From positions 496,001-560,000 of the forward strand of contig NZ_JBNWEO010000013.1 of assembly GCF_050496765.1 (NCBI RefSeq): DNA of 64,000 bases, given 5' to 3'. A model generated the notes under the pieces. The model worked only from the letters and a program-made list of their open reading frames with translations, ran no database searches and was not told the origin of the DNA. Shown here piece after piece: positions 1 through 9,148 of this stretch (the first letter of the stretch is position 1; the number at the start of each line of letters is the position of its first letter). This stretch comes from JAEVLT01 sp050496765. GTDB lineage: Bacteria; Bacillota; Bacilli; Bacillales; Cytobacillaceae. The position numbers and the translations under genes were made by a program.

Positions 1-135
1 AAATCGCTAAAAACTTTACCGCCAGCATTAGTAGTTTACCACGAATCTTGCTTTCCGCTTCATTAAAAGCTTTTCTAAATAGATTCAGTGCCCTGCGAAA
101 AAAGCGGATCAAGGAGACACCGCAGATGCAAGAAA
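1..135. other. Unresolved window edge, possible partial small gene
   Basis: No gene can be assigned with confidence. A minus-strand frame is open from a TTG near 105 down to base 1 and reads as a basic, amphipathic peptide (IRFFRRALNLFRKAFNEAES and onward). A plus-strand frame is also open through the same stretch until about 155. The minus reading looks more protein-like, but I see no convincing ribosome-binding site. The hairpin to the right separates it from hemY. Confidence 0.25.
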
Positions 136-168
136 AAAGAAGCTATTCCAAATGAATAGCTTCTTTTT
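136..168 (-). terminator. Rho-independent terminator of hemEHY
   Basis: An inverted repeat with arms AAGAAGCTATTC and GAATAGCTTCTT around CAAAT has A/T tracts on both sides. It directly follows the hemY stop codon on the minus strand. Confidence 0.85.
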
Positions 169-1594
169 AGTGATCCGATAACTCGAAAAACTGTAAAACC
201 TTTTCTACTGCCAGCATACCTTGGTCGACACAATCCGGCATCCCAACTCCCCCATATGAAGAACCAGCTAGAAACACGCCAGGCAATTCTTCCGTTAAAT
301 GCTTTTCAATTGTGTCAAGGCGCTGCTTATGCCCGACGGTATATTGCGGCATTGAATCATTCCAGCGCGAGACAACGGCAAAATCCGGAATCATCGTAAT
401 ATCCATCGTTTTGCTTAAATCATCAAGAACTATTTTCACAATTTGATCATCGGAAAGATCGACAATCGTCTCATCTCCAGCCCTGCCGACATAGCAGCGG
501 AGCAAGACCTTCCCTTCTGGTGTCGAGTGAGCCCATTTTTTATGCGTCCATGTGCAGGCTGTAATCGTATAATCACTGTTTCGTGAAACAACAAATCCAG
601 TTCCGTCAATATCCTTTTTGACCGCTTCTTTAGGAAAAGCAAGGGCAACCGTCGCGACAGATGTAGACGGAACCTCTTTGAATGGATCAAAAAAGCGGTA
701 ATCAGAAAACATGGTCTGGGTGATCTTATGCGGCGTTGCAGCTACAATTGCATCCGCCAAAATCGACTCCCCATTGTTTAAGTAAAGCTCGTATTGCTGT
801 TTGGTTTTGACAATCTTTTTTACCCGATGGCCTTTAATAATCACTTCCGGATCAATATGATCCACAATTGCCTCTGCAAAAGACTGAAGTCCTGTTGTAA
901 AAGTGAGAAAAGCTCCCTGTTGTTTTGCACTGCTCGTTTCCGCTTTTTTCGGTTTTAAGGCAGACGTTTTCTTCATTCCAATAATCAGGCTCCGGTACTT
1001 TTGTTCCACCTCATAAAATTGGGGAAATGTCGACAGTAAACTTAATTGATCAATGTCACCGGCATAAATTCCGGAGAGCAAGGGCTCAATTAAATTTTCC
1101 ACTACTTCATCACCCAATCTTCTGCGGAAAAAGTCGCCAAGGGATTGATCTTTTCCGGTTTCAGACCTCGGTAAAATAAAATCGACTGCAGCCCGAAGTT
1201 TCGCCGGAACCGAAAACAGTCCTGTTGTCAGAAAGGGGCCGATTTTCGTCGGAATACCCATAATTGATCCGCCTGGCATCGAGTATAGCTGCTCATTCAC
1301 TAGAACATAGGATTTCCCGGTTGAATTGTGCACCAGCTTGTCGTCCATTCCCACTTCCTTTGCAAGCTGGATCATGCTTGTTTTTCGCGCTAAAAAAGAA
1401 TCCGGTCCCCTTTCGATCGTAAAACCGTCCCTTACCACTGTCTGCAGCTTTCCGCCAAGTCGATGGGATGCCTCAATTAATTTAATTTCAATGGGAAGTT
1501 TTTTATCACGAATCGACTTTTGCAAATAAAAAGCAGTGGTAAGCCCTGTGATCCCGCCGCCGATAATCGCGACTTTTTTTATCTCATTCGTCAC
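167..1594 (-). CDS. hemY: Coproporphyrinogen III oxidase (HemY/CgoX)
   Basis: This is the FAD enzyme that oxidises coproporphyrinogen III to coproporphyrin III in the Gram-positive coproporphyrin-dependent heme pathway; it was formerly called protoporphyrinogen oxidase. The N-terminus carries the Rossmann dinucleotide motif (VAIIGGGITGLTTAFYL), and the C-terminus has the typical flavin-contact stretch around LAGSSYGGVGMPDCVDQG. I place the start at a GTG (475 aa) because AAAGGGGTG lies just upstream. A longer reading from a TTG at 1612 would overlap the hemH stop and include the ribosome-binding site. It is the last gene of hemE-hemH-hemY, 14 nt after hemH, followed by a terminator. Length and order match B. 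subtilis. Confidence 0.95.
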   Translation of the reverse strand: MTNEIKKVAIIGGGITGLTTAFYLQKSIRDKKLPIEIKLIEASHRLGGKLQTVVRDGFTIERGPDSFLARKTSMIQLAKEVGMDDKLVHNSTGKSYVLVNEQLYSMPGGSIMGIPTKIGPFLTTGLFSVPAKLRAAVDFILPRSETGKDQSLGDFFRRRLGDEVVENLIEPLLSGIYAGDIDQLSLLSTFPQFYEVEQKYRSLIIGMKKTSALKPKKAETSSAKQQGAFLTFTTGLQSFAEAIVDHIDPEVIIKGHRVKKIVKTKQQYELYLNNGESILADAIVAATPHKITQTMFSDYRFFDPFKEVPSTSVATVALAFPKEAVKKDIDGTGFVVSRNSDYTITACTWTHKKWAHSTPEGKVLLRCYVGRAGDETIVDLSDDQIVKIVLDDLSKTMDITMIPDFAVVSRWNDSMPQYTVGHKQRLDTIEKHLTEELPGVFLAGSSYGGVGMPDCVDQGMLAVEKVLQFFELSDH

Positions 1595-1608
1595 GAATGT
1601 CACCCCTT

Positions 1609-2559
1609 TCAATCATCATGCTGCCCACTCTCCGCTACTTTCTTCAAAATGATAGAGGTCATTGCATCAATCAATTCCGGATTTACGTTTGGCATTTCAG
1701 GACGGTAATAGCTGGCACCCAATTCAGCGGTTACCGCTTTACATTCAATATCATTATCATAAAGAACTTCCAAATGGTCACACACAAAACCAACAGGGGC
1801 AAACACAAACGCCTTGTATGGATGCTCCTTAAAGAGCGATTTTGTTAAATCCTGAACATCCGGGCCAATCCATGGCTCCGGAGTGTTGCCGGCGCTTTGC
1901 CATCCAACGGCATACTGCTTAATTCCCGTCTTCTCCGCAATCAAATCAGCTGTTTCTTGAAGCTGCTCCGGGTAAGGGTCGCCCAATTCAATAATTTTTT
2001 CCGGCAAGCTATGGGCCGAAACAATGAGCATTGCCTCGTTTCTTTCTCCCTGTGGCATGCGAGAGTAGAGATCTGTAATTCCTTTAGCCCAGTATTCTAT
2101 GAATTTCGGTTCTCTGTACCAGCTTTCCACTGACATTATTTTTAGGGCGCCAAGCTTTTCTGCCGCTTCTTTCGCCCGGTGGTTATACGATTTTACGCTG
2201 AAAGTTGAAAAATGCGGGGCCAGTACAATACTTACAGCTTGTGTAATCCCATCTTTGTGCATTTTTTCAACCGCATCTTCAATAAATGGCTCAATATGCT
2301 TGAGCCCCAAGTACATTTTAAATTCTATTTTATCTTGAACTGCATTTAACCGTTTTTCAAGCATTTCTGCTTGTTGGACTGCCAGTTTGGCAAGAGGTGA
2401 AATTCCGCCAATCATCTCGTAGCGGTGTCTCAGCTCTTCTATCATTTCAGGCGATGGCTTTCTTCCCCGGCGAATATGGGTGTAATACCGTTCCAGGTCA
2501 TCTAGCCGATTGGGGGTTCCGTACGCCATTACAAGCAGACCCATTCGCTTTTTCGTCAT
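1609..2559 (-). CDS. hemH: Coproporphyrin III ferrochelatase (HemH/CpfC)
   Basis: It inserts ferrous iron into coproporphyrin III to give coproheme. The catalytic histidine sits in SAHSLPEKI at about residue 184 of the chosen 316-aa product, and the second metal-site region is visible as GFVCDHLEVLYDND. The frame is open 12 codons further upstream, but the ATG at 2559 has an AGAGGTG site at correct spacing, and MTKKRMGLLVMAYGTP is the usual family start. The gene lies between hemE and hemY, which supply and use neighbouring intermediates. It is separated from hemE by about 115 nt holding a strong hairpin. Confidence 0.95.
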   Translation of the reverse strand: MTKKRMGLLVMAYGTPNRLDDLERYYTHIRRGRKPSPEMIEELRHRYEMIGGISPLAKLAVQQAEMLEKRLNAVQDKIEFKMYLGLKHIEPFIEDAVEKMHKDGITQAVSIVLAPHFSTFSVKSYNHRAKEAAEKLGALKIMSVESWYREPKFIEYWAKGITDLYSRMPQGERNEAMLIVSAHSLPEKIIELGDPYPEQLQETADLIAEKTGIKQYAVGWQSAGNTPEPWIGPDVQDLTKSLFKEHPYKAFVFAPVGFVCDHLEVLYDNDIECKAVTAELGASYYRPEMPNVNPELIDAMTSIILKKVAESGQHDD

Positions 2560-2600
2560 TTTCGCACCTCTTTGTCTATCCCATTTAGTATGCAACTATG

Positions 2601-2630
2601 GCAGGGGAACTTTTAGCAAAGTTCCCCTGC
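2601..2630. repeat. Strong inverted repeat between hemE and hemH
   Basis: Thirteen-base arms (GCAGGGGAACTTT and its complement) surround a four-base loop. No T-tract follows on either strand, so this is not a canonical terminator. It may be an mRNA processing or stability element setting hemE against hemHY levels; that role is inference. Confidence 0.6.
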
Positions 2631-2674
2631 TGCCATCTAGACTTTTAACAAATTTTTTGGAAAAAAGCAGATTT

Positions 2675-3721
2675 TTATTCGCGATGTTTTTCGGCAGAGT
2701 ATTCATGTACAAACGCCGTTAATTTTTTCAGAACTGCCGGATCCACTTGCGGAAACACACCGTGTCCAAGATTAAAGATAAAGCCATTCCGTTCCATTCC
2801 TTGGTCAAGGATATCCCGGGTTTTTTCCTCAATGACCTGCCATGGTGCCATCAGGACAGTCGGATCGAGATTGCCTTGGATCGCTTTCATAATACCTTCT
2901 TCCCTTGCCCGTGCAATCGGCATTCGCCAATCGAGCCCGATCACATTAAGCGGAAGGTCATTCCATTCAAGAGCCAAGTGGCTTGCACCGACACCGAACA
3001 TAATCAATGGTGCTCCGCTTTTTGAAAGTTCCGCAAAAATTTTCGCCATCGCCGGTTTAATAAAAATCCGGTAGTCTTCGGCATTTAACGCGCCCACCCA
3101 CGAGTCAAAAATTTGAATTGCTTTTGCCCCGGCATTGATTTGCGCATTTGCATATGTAATAATCATATCCGCCAATTTATCCATTAAAACAAACCAGGCT
3201 TTTTGTTCTGCATACATAAACGATTTGGTTTTAAGATAGTTTCTTGACGGTCCTCCTTCAAGTAAATAGCTTGCCAAGGTAAATGGCGCTCCGGAAAAGC
3301 CGATCAAGGGAACCGACAATTGTTCTTCTGTTAAAAGTTTAATCGTATCTAAAACATAAGGAACATCCTCTTCCGGATGGATTTCTCCCAGTCTTTCAAC
3401 ATCAGCAAGCGATCGGATCGGATTGGAAATGACAGGGCCAACCCCGCCCTTTATTTCCACATCGACGCCCATCGCTGGCAGCGGCGTCATAATGTCCTTA
3501 TAAAGAATAGCTGCATCATTGTTGTATTGTTCAACCGGCAGGCGGGTAACATACGCACAAAGTTCCGGCTGGTGGGTAATTTCAAATAAAGAATATTTTT
3601 CTTTTATCTTTCTGTATTCCGGCTGCGAGCGGCCAGCCTGACGCATATACCATACCGGAACATAGTCGGTTCTCTCCCCCCTTGCCGCTTTTAAAAATGT
3701 TTCATTTATCGCTTTTGCCAT
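2675..3721 (-). CDS. hemE: Uroporphyrinogen decarboxylase
   Basis: It removes four acetate carboxyls from uroporphyrinogen III to give coproporphyrinogen III. The signature RQAGR is at residues 27-31 and the substrate-pocket stretch NNDAAILYKDIMTPLPAMG follows. The start is the ATG at 3721 (348 aa), preceded by AAAGGTGG at about 11 nt; nine extra in-frame codons upstream lack a better site. It is the first gene of the minus-strand heme operon and is divergent from the heme-degrading monooxygenase gene across about 280 bp that must hold both promoters. Confidence 0.95.
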   Translation of the reverse strand: MAKAINETFLKAARGERTDYVPVWYMRQAGRSQPEYRKIKEKYSLFEITHQPELCAYVTRLPVEQYNNDAAILYKDIMTPLPAMGVDVEIKGGVGPVISNPIRSLADVERLGEIHPEEDVPYVLDTIKLLTEEQLSVPLIGFSGAPFTLASYLLEGGPSRNYLKTKSFMYAEQKAWFVLMDKLADMIITYANAQINAGAKAIQIFDSWVGALNAEDYRIFIKPAMAKIFAELSKSGAPLIMFGVGASHLALEWNDLPLNVIGLDWRMPIARAREEGIMKAIQGNLDPTVLMAPWQVIEEKTRDILDQGMERNGFIFNLGHGVFPQVDPAVLKKLTAFVHEYSAEKHRE

Positions 3722-3902
3722 TGTAAAAATATCCACCTTTCGAGACATGTCTGCTTAAACATTTTAATATAACTTTCTATAAAGTGAAACTTCTATGATA
3801 GGGGTATACATGGGCAGAGGCAAGAATATGCTCGAGGTATTGGACAGTATGGATAGTAGTATGTTTCCACTATAACGATTTTCTCCTTTTATGTATAGGG
3901 AA

Positions 3903-3917
3903 TGAGAATAACTGTCA
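3903..3917. promoter_or_regulatory. Fur-like box upstream of hmoB
   Basis: TGAGAAT-A-ACTGTCA matches 11 of 14 fixed positions of the Fur 7-1-7 consensus (TGATAAT-N-ATTATCA). It lies about 85 bp before hmoB. The match is partial and I could not place a clear -35/-10 pair beside it. Confidence 0.35.
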
Positions 3918-3999
3918 AAAAAAAGTCGTTTTTCCGTTTAGAATTTTTCATACTTTGGTAGGGAAAATAAAAGGATATTGCTAAGGAAAGGTTGATGGA

Positions 4000-4500
4000 A
4001 TGATGGTCAAGATTTACGTAACAACCGGAACATTGGAGTATTTGTCAACGATCGCCGCAAGTAATCCTGAGGAAAAGATGGTGAAAATGGCGAATGAGGA
4101 TGACGCCCTTTTGCTTCACGAAACAAATGGCGATCCTGTCTTTAAAGAACCACGAAAGTACCTGATCCTTGATTCAAAAGGAACAATTGGAGAAACGGGA
4201 TTTGCCGCATTCATCCATGTTCCGGTTACCGATGAGGGACGACGGCTTTTTGAGTATCAGTTTAAAAATAAAATGGCATCAATTGAAGCTGAAGCGGGGT
4301 TTTCAGCAATCAGAGTGTTACAGCCGTTGAGTTCGCAAACCTATATTGTTATAACCATATGGGACACAGAACAAGCTTTTCAAATCTGGAAGGCCTCCTC
4401 ATCGTATAAGGCGAGCCTCAATCTTATTGGTGACGCCGATCCTGCTGAGAAACTATTCACAAGCATGCCTTATGTCAAAACATACAGCATCGTTGAGTAA
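4000..4500 (+). CDS. hmoB: Heme-degrading monooxygenase HmoB
   Basis: The protein is 166 aa, the same length as B. subtilis HmoB (YhgC), and is encoded beside hemEHY as in that species. The family opens the heme ring and releases iron. The C-terminal half, roughly residues 65-166, is an antibiotic-biosynthesis-monooxygenase fold (FAAFIHVPVTDEGRRLFEYQ, then a second beta-alpha-beta stretch ending VKTYSIVE). The first of two adjacent ATGs is chosen because AGGAAAGG stands 8 nt before it. The gene is monocistronic with its own terminator. A degenerate Fur-like sequence upstream would tie it to iron status. Confidence 0.88.
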   Translation: MMVKIYVTTGTLEYLSTIAASNPEEKMVKMANEDDALLLHETNGDPVFKEPRKYLILDSKGTIGETGFAAFIHVPVTDEGRRLFEYQFKNKMASIEAEAGFSAIRVLQPLSSQTYIVITIWDTEQAFQIWKASSSYKASLNLIGDADPAEKLFTSMPYVKTYSIVE

Positions 4501-4610
4501 AACAAACGGAAGGAAAAAGCTTTTGTATTCACAAATAAACGAACGGCCTCGAAATGAACTTGTCTGGTTTCGCCAATCAGTCTTTCTTGTTGAAAAAAAG
4601 GCTAAAGCAG

Positions 4611-4639
4611 GAATGGAGTGTATGCTCCATTCTTTTTTT
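4611..4639 (+). terminator. Terminator after hmoB
   Basis: The arms GAATGGAG and CTCCATTC are followed by seven T residues. It ends the hmoB transcript about 110 bp after the stop codon. Confidence 0.85.
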
Positions 4640-4778
4640 GCTAATTAGACTACAAGAGCCTGTGAAATAAATTCTTGCAGTCCCCTCACGCCTTGTAAAC
4701 AATTTCATATTCTGTATTACAGCCAAACAGGGCGAATACCCAGCCCAAAGCGTTTGGATATTGGAAGGAGGAGACTGT

Positions 4779-6176
4779 ATGATTGTTGAGCTTACCGCTC
4801 TTCATTGGATTTATATTGTCTTTATCGTCTTGATCATCGGCTTTATGGTGAAGAGAAGGGACACCACACTCGTTTGTATCGTGGGAATATTTTTACTCGC
4901 CCTTACCGCTACCGGATCGCTAAGCAGTTCTGTTAGCAGTATTTTTAATAGTTTTATTTATGCGATTACCGAACTGCTTTCGACCATTCTCGTGATCTCA
5001 ATTATTGTTGCAATGAGTAAAACCTTAACAGCTACAGGTATTAACGATGTAATGATTTATCCATTTACCAAACTGATTCGCAATCCCTCTCTCGCCTACT
5101 GGACAATTGGCATTCTGATGATGGTCATCTCCTGGTTTTTCTGGCCTTCGCCCGCTGTTGCCCTTTTAGGCGCCGTTCTCTTACCTGTTGCGCTAAGAGC
5201 AGGCTTGCCTGCATTAGGTGTCGCCATGGCCATGAACCTGTTCGGACACGGAATTGCCTTGTCAGGAGATTTTGTCATTCAAGCAGCTCCCAAATTAACA
5301 GCCGATGCGGCCGGACTTCCAATCCATAGTGTAATCAGTGCCAGCGTTCCGCTTGTCTTTATCATGGGGATTGTTACCACCGTTGTCGCCTTTTATTTCC
5401 TAAAAAAAGATATGAAACAAGGGTTACTTACAAATACTTCCTATACAGCGGATGCAGAAACTTCTGAGAAGGCAGATTCCTCCGTTTCGATGACGAAAGG
5501 GCAAAAACGTTTCTTTGCATTGCTGGTTCCCGTCTTGTTTTTGATTGATGTAGCAGCAATGTATTTTCTTAAACTGCAAGGAGGTGACGCTACAGCGTTA
5601 ATTGGCGGAACCTCGATCATTATTCTCATCTTGATTACCATGACCGGGCACAAAAACAAAGGGTTAGAACAAATGACCCACTATTTAATCGAAGGGTTCC
5701 AATTTGGCTTTAAAGTGTTCGGACCCGTTATTCCAATTGCTGCTTTCTTTTACCTAGGCGATGCTGGATTCACCAAAATTATCGGTGATTTTCTTCCGAA
5801 AGGATCACAAGGAATTGTCAACGACCTTGGCGTTGCTCTTGCAAATGTGGTTCCATTAAGTAAAGCGGTCGGGGCAGTGACATTAACGGCCGTAGGAGCG
5901 ATTACCGGACTTGATGGTTCAGGTTTCTCAGGCATTTCGCTCGCCGGCTCGATTGCCCACTTATTTGCAATTTCCATTGGCAAAGGAGCCGCAACACTTA
6001 CAGCTCTCGGGCAGATTGCAGCGATTTGGGTTGGCGGCGGAACCCTTGTTCCATGGGCATTAATCCCGGCAGCTGCAATTTGCAATGTTGATCCGTTCGA
6101 ACTCGCAAGGAGAAATCTAGTGCCAGTCATTATCGGGCTTACCGTTACGACCATTGCAGCAATCTTCTTCATTTAG
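4779..6176 (+). CDS. Putative ion/organic-acid transporter, about 12 TM
   Basis: This is a 465-aa, very hydrophobic integral membrane protein with 11-13 predicted membrane segments, a charged cytoplasmic loop near residues 205-245, and repeated GHGIALSGDFVIQ / GLDGSGFSGISLAG-type hairpin motifs typical of the ion-transporter superfamily (DcuC, GntP and NhaC relatives). The substrate cannot be read from sequence; a proton- or sodium-coupled carboxylate or cation carrier is likeliest. The start is the ATG at 4779 with AAGGAGG about 10 nt upstream; an earlier in-frame ATG overlaps that site. It stands alone between terminators and is not obviously linked to its neighbours. Confidence 0.6.
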   Translation: MIVELTALHWIYIVFIVLIIGFMVKRRDTTLVCIVGIFLLALTATGSLSSSVSSIFNSFIYAITELLSTILVISIIVAMSKTLTATGINDVMIYPFTKLIRNPSLAYWTIGILMMVISWFFWPSPAVALLGAVLLPVALRAGLPALGVAMAMNLFGHGIALSGDFVIQAAPKLTADAAGLPIHSVISASVPLVFIMGIVTTVVAFYFLKKDMKQGLLTNTSYTADAETSEKADSSVSMTKGQKRFFALLVPVLFLIDVAAMYFLKLQGGDATALIGGTSIIILILITMTGHKNKGLEQMTHYLIEGFQFGFKVFGPVIPIAAFFYLGDAGFTKIIGDFLPKGSQGIVNDLGVALANVVPLSKAVGAVTLTAVGAITGLDGSGFSGISLAGSIAHLFAISIGKGAATLTALGQIAAIWVGGGTLVPWALIPAAAICNVDPFELARRNLVPVIIGLTVTTIAAIFFI

Positions 6177-6182
6177 CTGCAA

Positions 6183-6212
6183 AAAGAGGCTGAGTATACT
6201 CAGCCTCTTTCC
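6183..6212. terminator. Bidirectional terminator
   Basis: A near-perfect palindrome (AGAGGCTGAGTA / TACTCAGCCTCT) with A/T tracts on both sides serves the convergent transporter gene and ecsC. Confidence 0.85.
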
Positions 6213-6220
6213 AATGTCTA

Positions 6221-6949
6221 TTAAAAAATAGTTGGCGGCGGGGTAGTGATAATGCGCATACGGTAAGCATTCATCGCCGTTTCACCTAATTGTTTCAGCA
6301 GTTGATAATTGGCAATTGCCCCAACAGCTGCACCGATACCGGGAACGATTTGCAGCAGTTTGGCAAAATCAATCGAATCACGGTATTCCTGCTGAAATTG
6401 GCGCCAGTCCATATCCTTCAACACGTTTTTTTCTTCATTCCAATTTTCCACCACCGCAAGTGTTTGGCGTCGGGTTTCATCACTTGAAAAAGCAAGCTGA
6501 AAAACGTGCAAAATAAATAATCTTTCGGTATAGTCAGCTGGGTCAAAACCGTAAATAGCAGAAATTTCAAACAACAGCTTTATTTTTATGGACAACAGCA
6601 GCGGGAAATCCGCAAGACCGGCCAGGATTCCCCCTGCACCCGTTCCCGCTCCCTCAATGGCTGCCGTTTTTTGATATACAGCAATTTTTCTTCGTACTGT
6701 TTCATCTCTTTCGGCAAGGGTTACAGCCTTGAACTTCTCTTGTTTAGTGGTGACTTGCGATCCAAACAAAGTCGCTTTAACCATTGCTTTCATGCTTTCT
6801 GTCAAGACAGCATGAACCTTGTCCGGAACCCAATCATTGATTTGCTGTTGTGTTCTTTTCGATAATCGCTGAAAAATACCCGACCGCTTCGTGATTCTTC
6901 TCTTCCACGCTTCAACCTCTTCATAAACCTTTAAATCATAATCCTGCAC
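6221..6949 (-). CDS. ecsC: EcsC family protein
   Basis: This is the third gene of ecsABC. It has 242 aa, similar to B. subtilis EcsC. A glycine-rich hydrophobic stretch (AGTGAGGILAGLADFPLLLS, about residues 100-120) and a second near the C-terminus (GIGAAVGAIANY) are typical of the family, whose biochemical role is not established. I prefer the GTG at 6949, six nt after GGGGGTGA; an ATG five codons earlier (6964) has no clear binding site. It follows ecsB by about 40 nt and ends at a terminator. Confidence 0.85.
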   Translation of the reverse strand: MQDYDLKVYEEVEAWKRRITKRSGIFQRLSKRTQQQINDWVPDKVHAVLTESMKAMVKATLFGSQVTTKQEKFKAVTLAERDETVRRKIAVYQKTAAIEGAGTGAGGILAGLADFPLLLSIKIKLLFEISAIYGFDPADYTERLFILHVFQLAFSSDETRRQTLAVVENWNEEKNVLKDMDWRQFQQEYRDSIDFAKLLQIVPGIGAAVGAIANYQLLKQLGETAMNAYRMRIITTPPPTIF

Positions 6950-6991
6950 CTTTTTCACCCCCATTTTAAAAAGCTCGTGAACAGCATACAG

Positions 6992-8209
6992 TTAGTGCTG
7001 TTTCCTTATTCTCCCTTTTCTGTAAACAAAAACGAAAAACCAGACAAAGCCCGACCCCGCTAGCAATTCGATCCCTGCCGGCAGCCAGTCCCCTTTTAGA
7101 CTAATCAAAACGGCAAACAGAAGCGTCTGTAGCCCAAGTAAAAACGACAAAAGCGTTGAAAAGGCGTTTGTTTTGTATTGCGTTGGAACTGGATACAAAT
7201 CCACCCACAGCTTATTTTGATGATGCAACCATAAAGGCAGCAATTGAAACCCGGTTAAATACAGAAACAAAATAGCCAACACAATTTGCAAGAGGCCGAA
7301 AGAGAAAAAGTACAGTGCCAGGCCGCCAATGATGGTCAGCCGCAGAAAAAGCCCAAGATAATCGCCAGATCGCAAAAAAGTTCTTGAAAACAAAAACAAA
7401 TAGGTTTGCCTTCGTGAAAAGGAAATCCGTCCAAGCAGAAAGTCCAGCCATTTTCTTCTCTTTACAGAATCTTTCAACATCGGCACATCGGTAAACAAGT
7501 TGGCCAGCTTATAAAACGAATTCATTCGTTTTTCTTCATCATGGATGAGTGTATCCCATTTTAATCCTTTTCGTTCTGTTCGGGACTTAAAAACAGAATA
7601 ATAAAAAAACAGCAATGCGGCTAAAGTCAAAAGGAAGAAAAAATTGGCCTGTTTAAATACCAAAAAGGTAAAAATCCCATTTAACAAAAAACGAACTGCC
7701 CGATCCCAAGAATAAACCGCCGTGTCGAGTTCATATTGAATCCGCCAGCCCACAGCCAAGTTCCATGCTTTCAAGACAACCAAAACAGCAAAAAACGGCA
7801 AGAACAAGCGGAATCCCAGACGGTTGACATGGGCATACATCGGCATTAAAACGGCTAGCACAAGCAGTAGAACATAGGATTGAAACACAAGACTTACCAA
7901 TCCGGAACGATAAAAATAGGGCTTCATTTTTGTTTCAAGCGGCAATAAAAACACCTTGTCCGCTTCAAATAGGAAATTGTAAACCGGGCTGTAGGTTAAA
8001 AACAAGGCCGTGACCGTCGCCATAATCCATTCAACCGGAAAGCCTGGCTGCAGTCCATTTATCCAATTTTGATAAAAAAACCCGGCAGCACCGATCAAAA
8101 AAAGCATGACAACGACTAAATGACCATTAAAAATATAACGCAAATACCTTCCCAAATCTTTTGTGCGCCGGCCTGCCCTCTTGATCCAAAGTTTTTTTTC
8201 ATCAAACAT
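6992..8209 (-). CDS. ecsB: ABC transporter permease EcsB
   Basis: This is the membrane subunit of the Ecs exporter, which in B. subtilis affects protein secretion, competence and membrane-protease activity. The 405-aa product shows a basic N-terminus (KKLWIKRAGRRTKDLGRYLR), about nine membrane segments in pairs, and a charged central loop near residues 190-250 that includes GLKWDTLIHDEEKRMNSFYK. The ATG follows AAAGGAAG at 6 nt. The start overlaps the ecsA stop by 8 nt, so the ATPase and permease are translationally coupled. Confidence 0.92.
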   Translation of the reverse strand: MFDEKKLWIKRAGRRTKDLGRYLRYIFNGHLVVVMLFLIGAAGFFYQNWINGLQPGFPVEWIMATVTALFLTYSPVYNFLFEADKVFLLPLETKMKPYFYRSGLVSLVFQSYVLLLVLAVLMPMYAHVNRLGFRLFLPFFAVLVVLKAWNLAVGWRIQYELDTAVYSWDRAVRFLLNGIFTFLVFKQANFFFLLTLAALLFFYYSVFKSRTERKGLKWDTLIHDEEKRMNSFYKLANLFTDVPMLKDSVKRRKWLDFLLGRISFSRRQTYLFLFSRTFLRSGDYLGLFLRLTIIGGLALYFFSFGLLQIVLAILFLYLTGFQLLPLWLHHQNKLWVDLYPVPTQYKTNAFSTLLSFLLGLQTLLFAVLISLKGDWLPAGIELLAGSGFVWFFVFVYRKGRIRKQH

Positions 8210-8942
8210 AATTTTCTTCCTTTGTTAGCTGAATATATAAATCATCCAAAGATGCATCCGGCATTGAAAACTGCTTCCTTAATTCCGCCATCGTCCCCTC
8301 TGCCCTTATTTTTCCCTCATGTAAAATAATGAAACGATCACAATACTTTTCTGCCGTTGCAAGAATATGGGTTGACATCAAAATCCCGGCACCCCTTTCC
8401 TTCATTTTCTTCAATAAATCGAGAAGGGATTGAATTCCAAGCGGATCCAAACCGACAAATGGTTCATCAATAATGTAAAGCGGCGGTTGAACGAGAAAGG
8501 CACACATAATCATTACCTTTTGTTTCATTCCTTTTGAAAAATGAGCCGGAAACCAGCTTAAACGCTTTTCCATCCGAAATTCTGCCAACAAGGATGATAC
8601 TCGTCGATCATAGGCGTCTTCATCAAGTCCATACGCCATGGCAGTCAATCGTAAATGCTCCTCAAGCGTTAGTTCATCGTACAAAACAGGAGTTTCAGGT
8701 ATATAGGTAAACAATTTACGGTACCCTTCTTTGTCCTCTTGGAATGTTTTTCCGTTTAACTTGATCGTTCCGCGTTGCGGCTCCATCAGGCCGATCATAT
8801 GTTTGATCGTTGTGCTTTTTCCGGCACCGTTTAAGCCGATCAAGCCAACGATTTCCCTCTCATTGATCTCAAACGAAATGTCTTTTAAAACAGGGTTTCT
8901 TGTATAACCGCCAGTCACATGTTCAATCGATACTAAAGACAT
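8202..8942 (-). CDS. ecsA: ABC transporter ATP-binding protein EcsA
   Basis: This 246-aa ATPase has Walker A GLNGAGKST near residues 36-44, signature FSKGMKQKV near 136, and Walker B LYIIDEPFVGLDP near 155. It energises EcsB. The ATG at 8942 is used because GGAAGGA lies 8 nt upstream; the frame also opens at a TTG two codons earlier. It is the first gene of ecsABC and is divergent from hit, as in B. subtilis, but here a 700-bp gap with small repeated reading frames separates them. Confidence 0.95.
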   Translation of the reverse strand: MSLVSIEHVTGGYTRNPVLKDISFEINEREIVGLIGLNGAGKSTTIKHMIGLMEPQRGTIKLNGKTFQEDKEGYRKLFTYIPETPVLYDELTLEEHLRLTAMAYGLDEDAYDRRVSSLLAEFRMEKRLSWFPAHFSKGMKQKVMIMCAFLVQPPLYIIDEPFVGLDPLGIQSLLDLLKKMKERGAGILMSTHILATAEKYCDRFIILHEGKIRAEGTMAELRKQFSMPDASLDDLYIQLTKEENYV

Positions 8943-9148
8943 CCTCAACGTCCTTCCGAAGCTTGATTTGCTCTTATTTTACCAATTGCCGACTATAAAA
9001 TAAAATGAAAGCTCATTGATTGGAGCGGAAAATACACAACTAAAATGAACAGAGCTAAAACTTTAAAAAAGTGATGTATATTCTTTTTAGAATCGGACAT
9101 GATAATCTTCGAAGGGGAAAACAAGCGATGATGAAAATCATCAGCAAT

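Noticed and set aside
5750..6172. 140-aa minus-strand frame opposite the ion transporter
   Set aside because: It is the complement of a clear membrane-protein gene and has no ribosome-binding site or recognisable domain.
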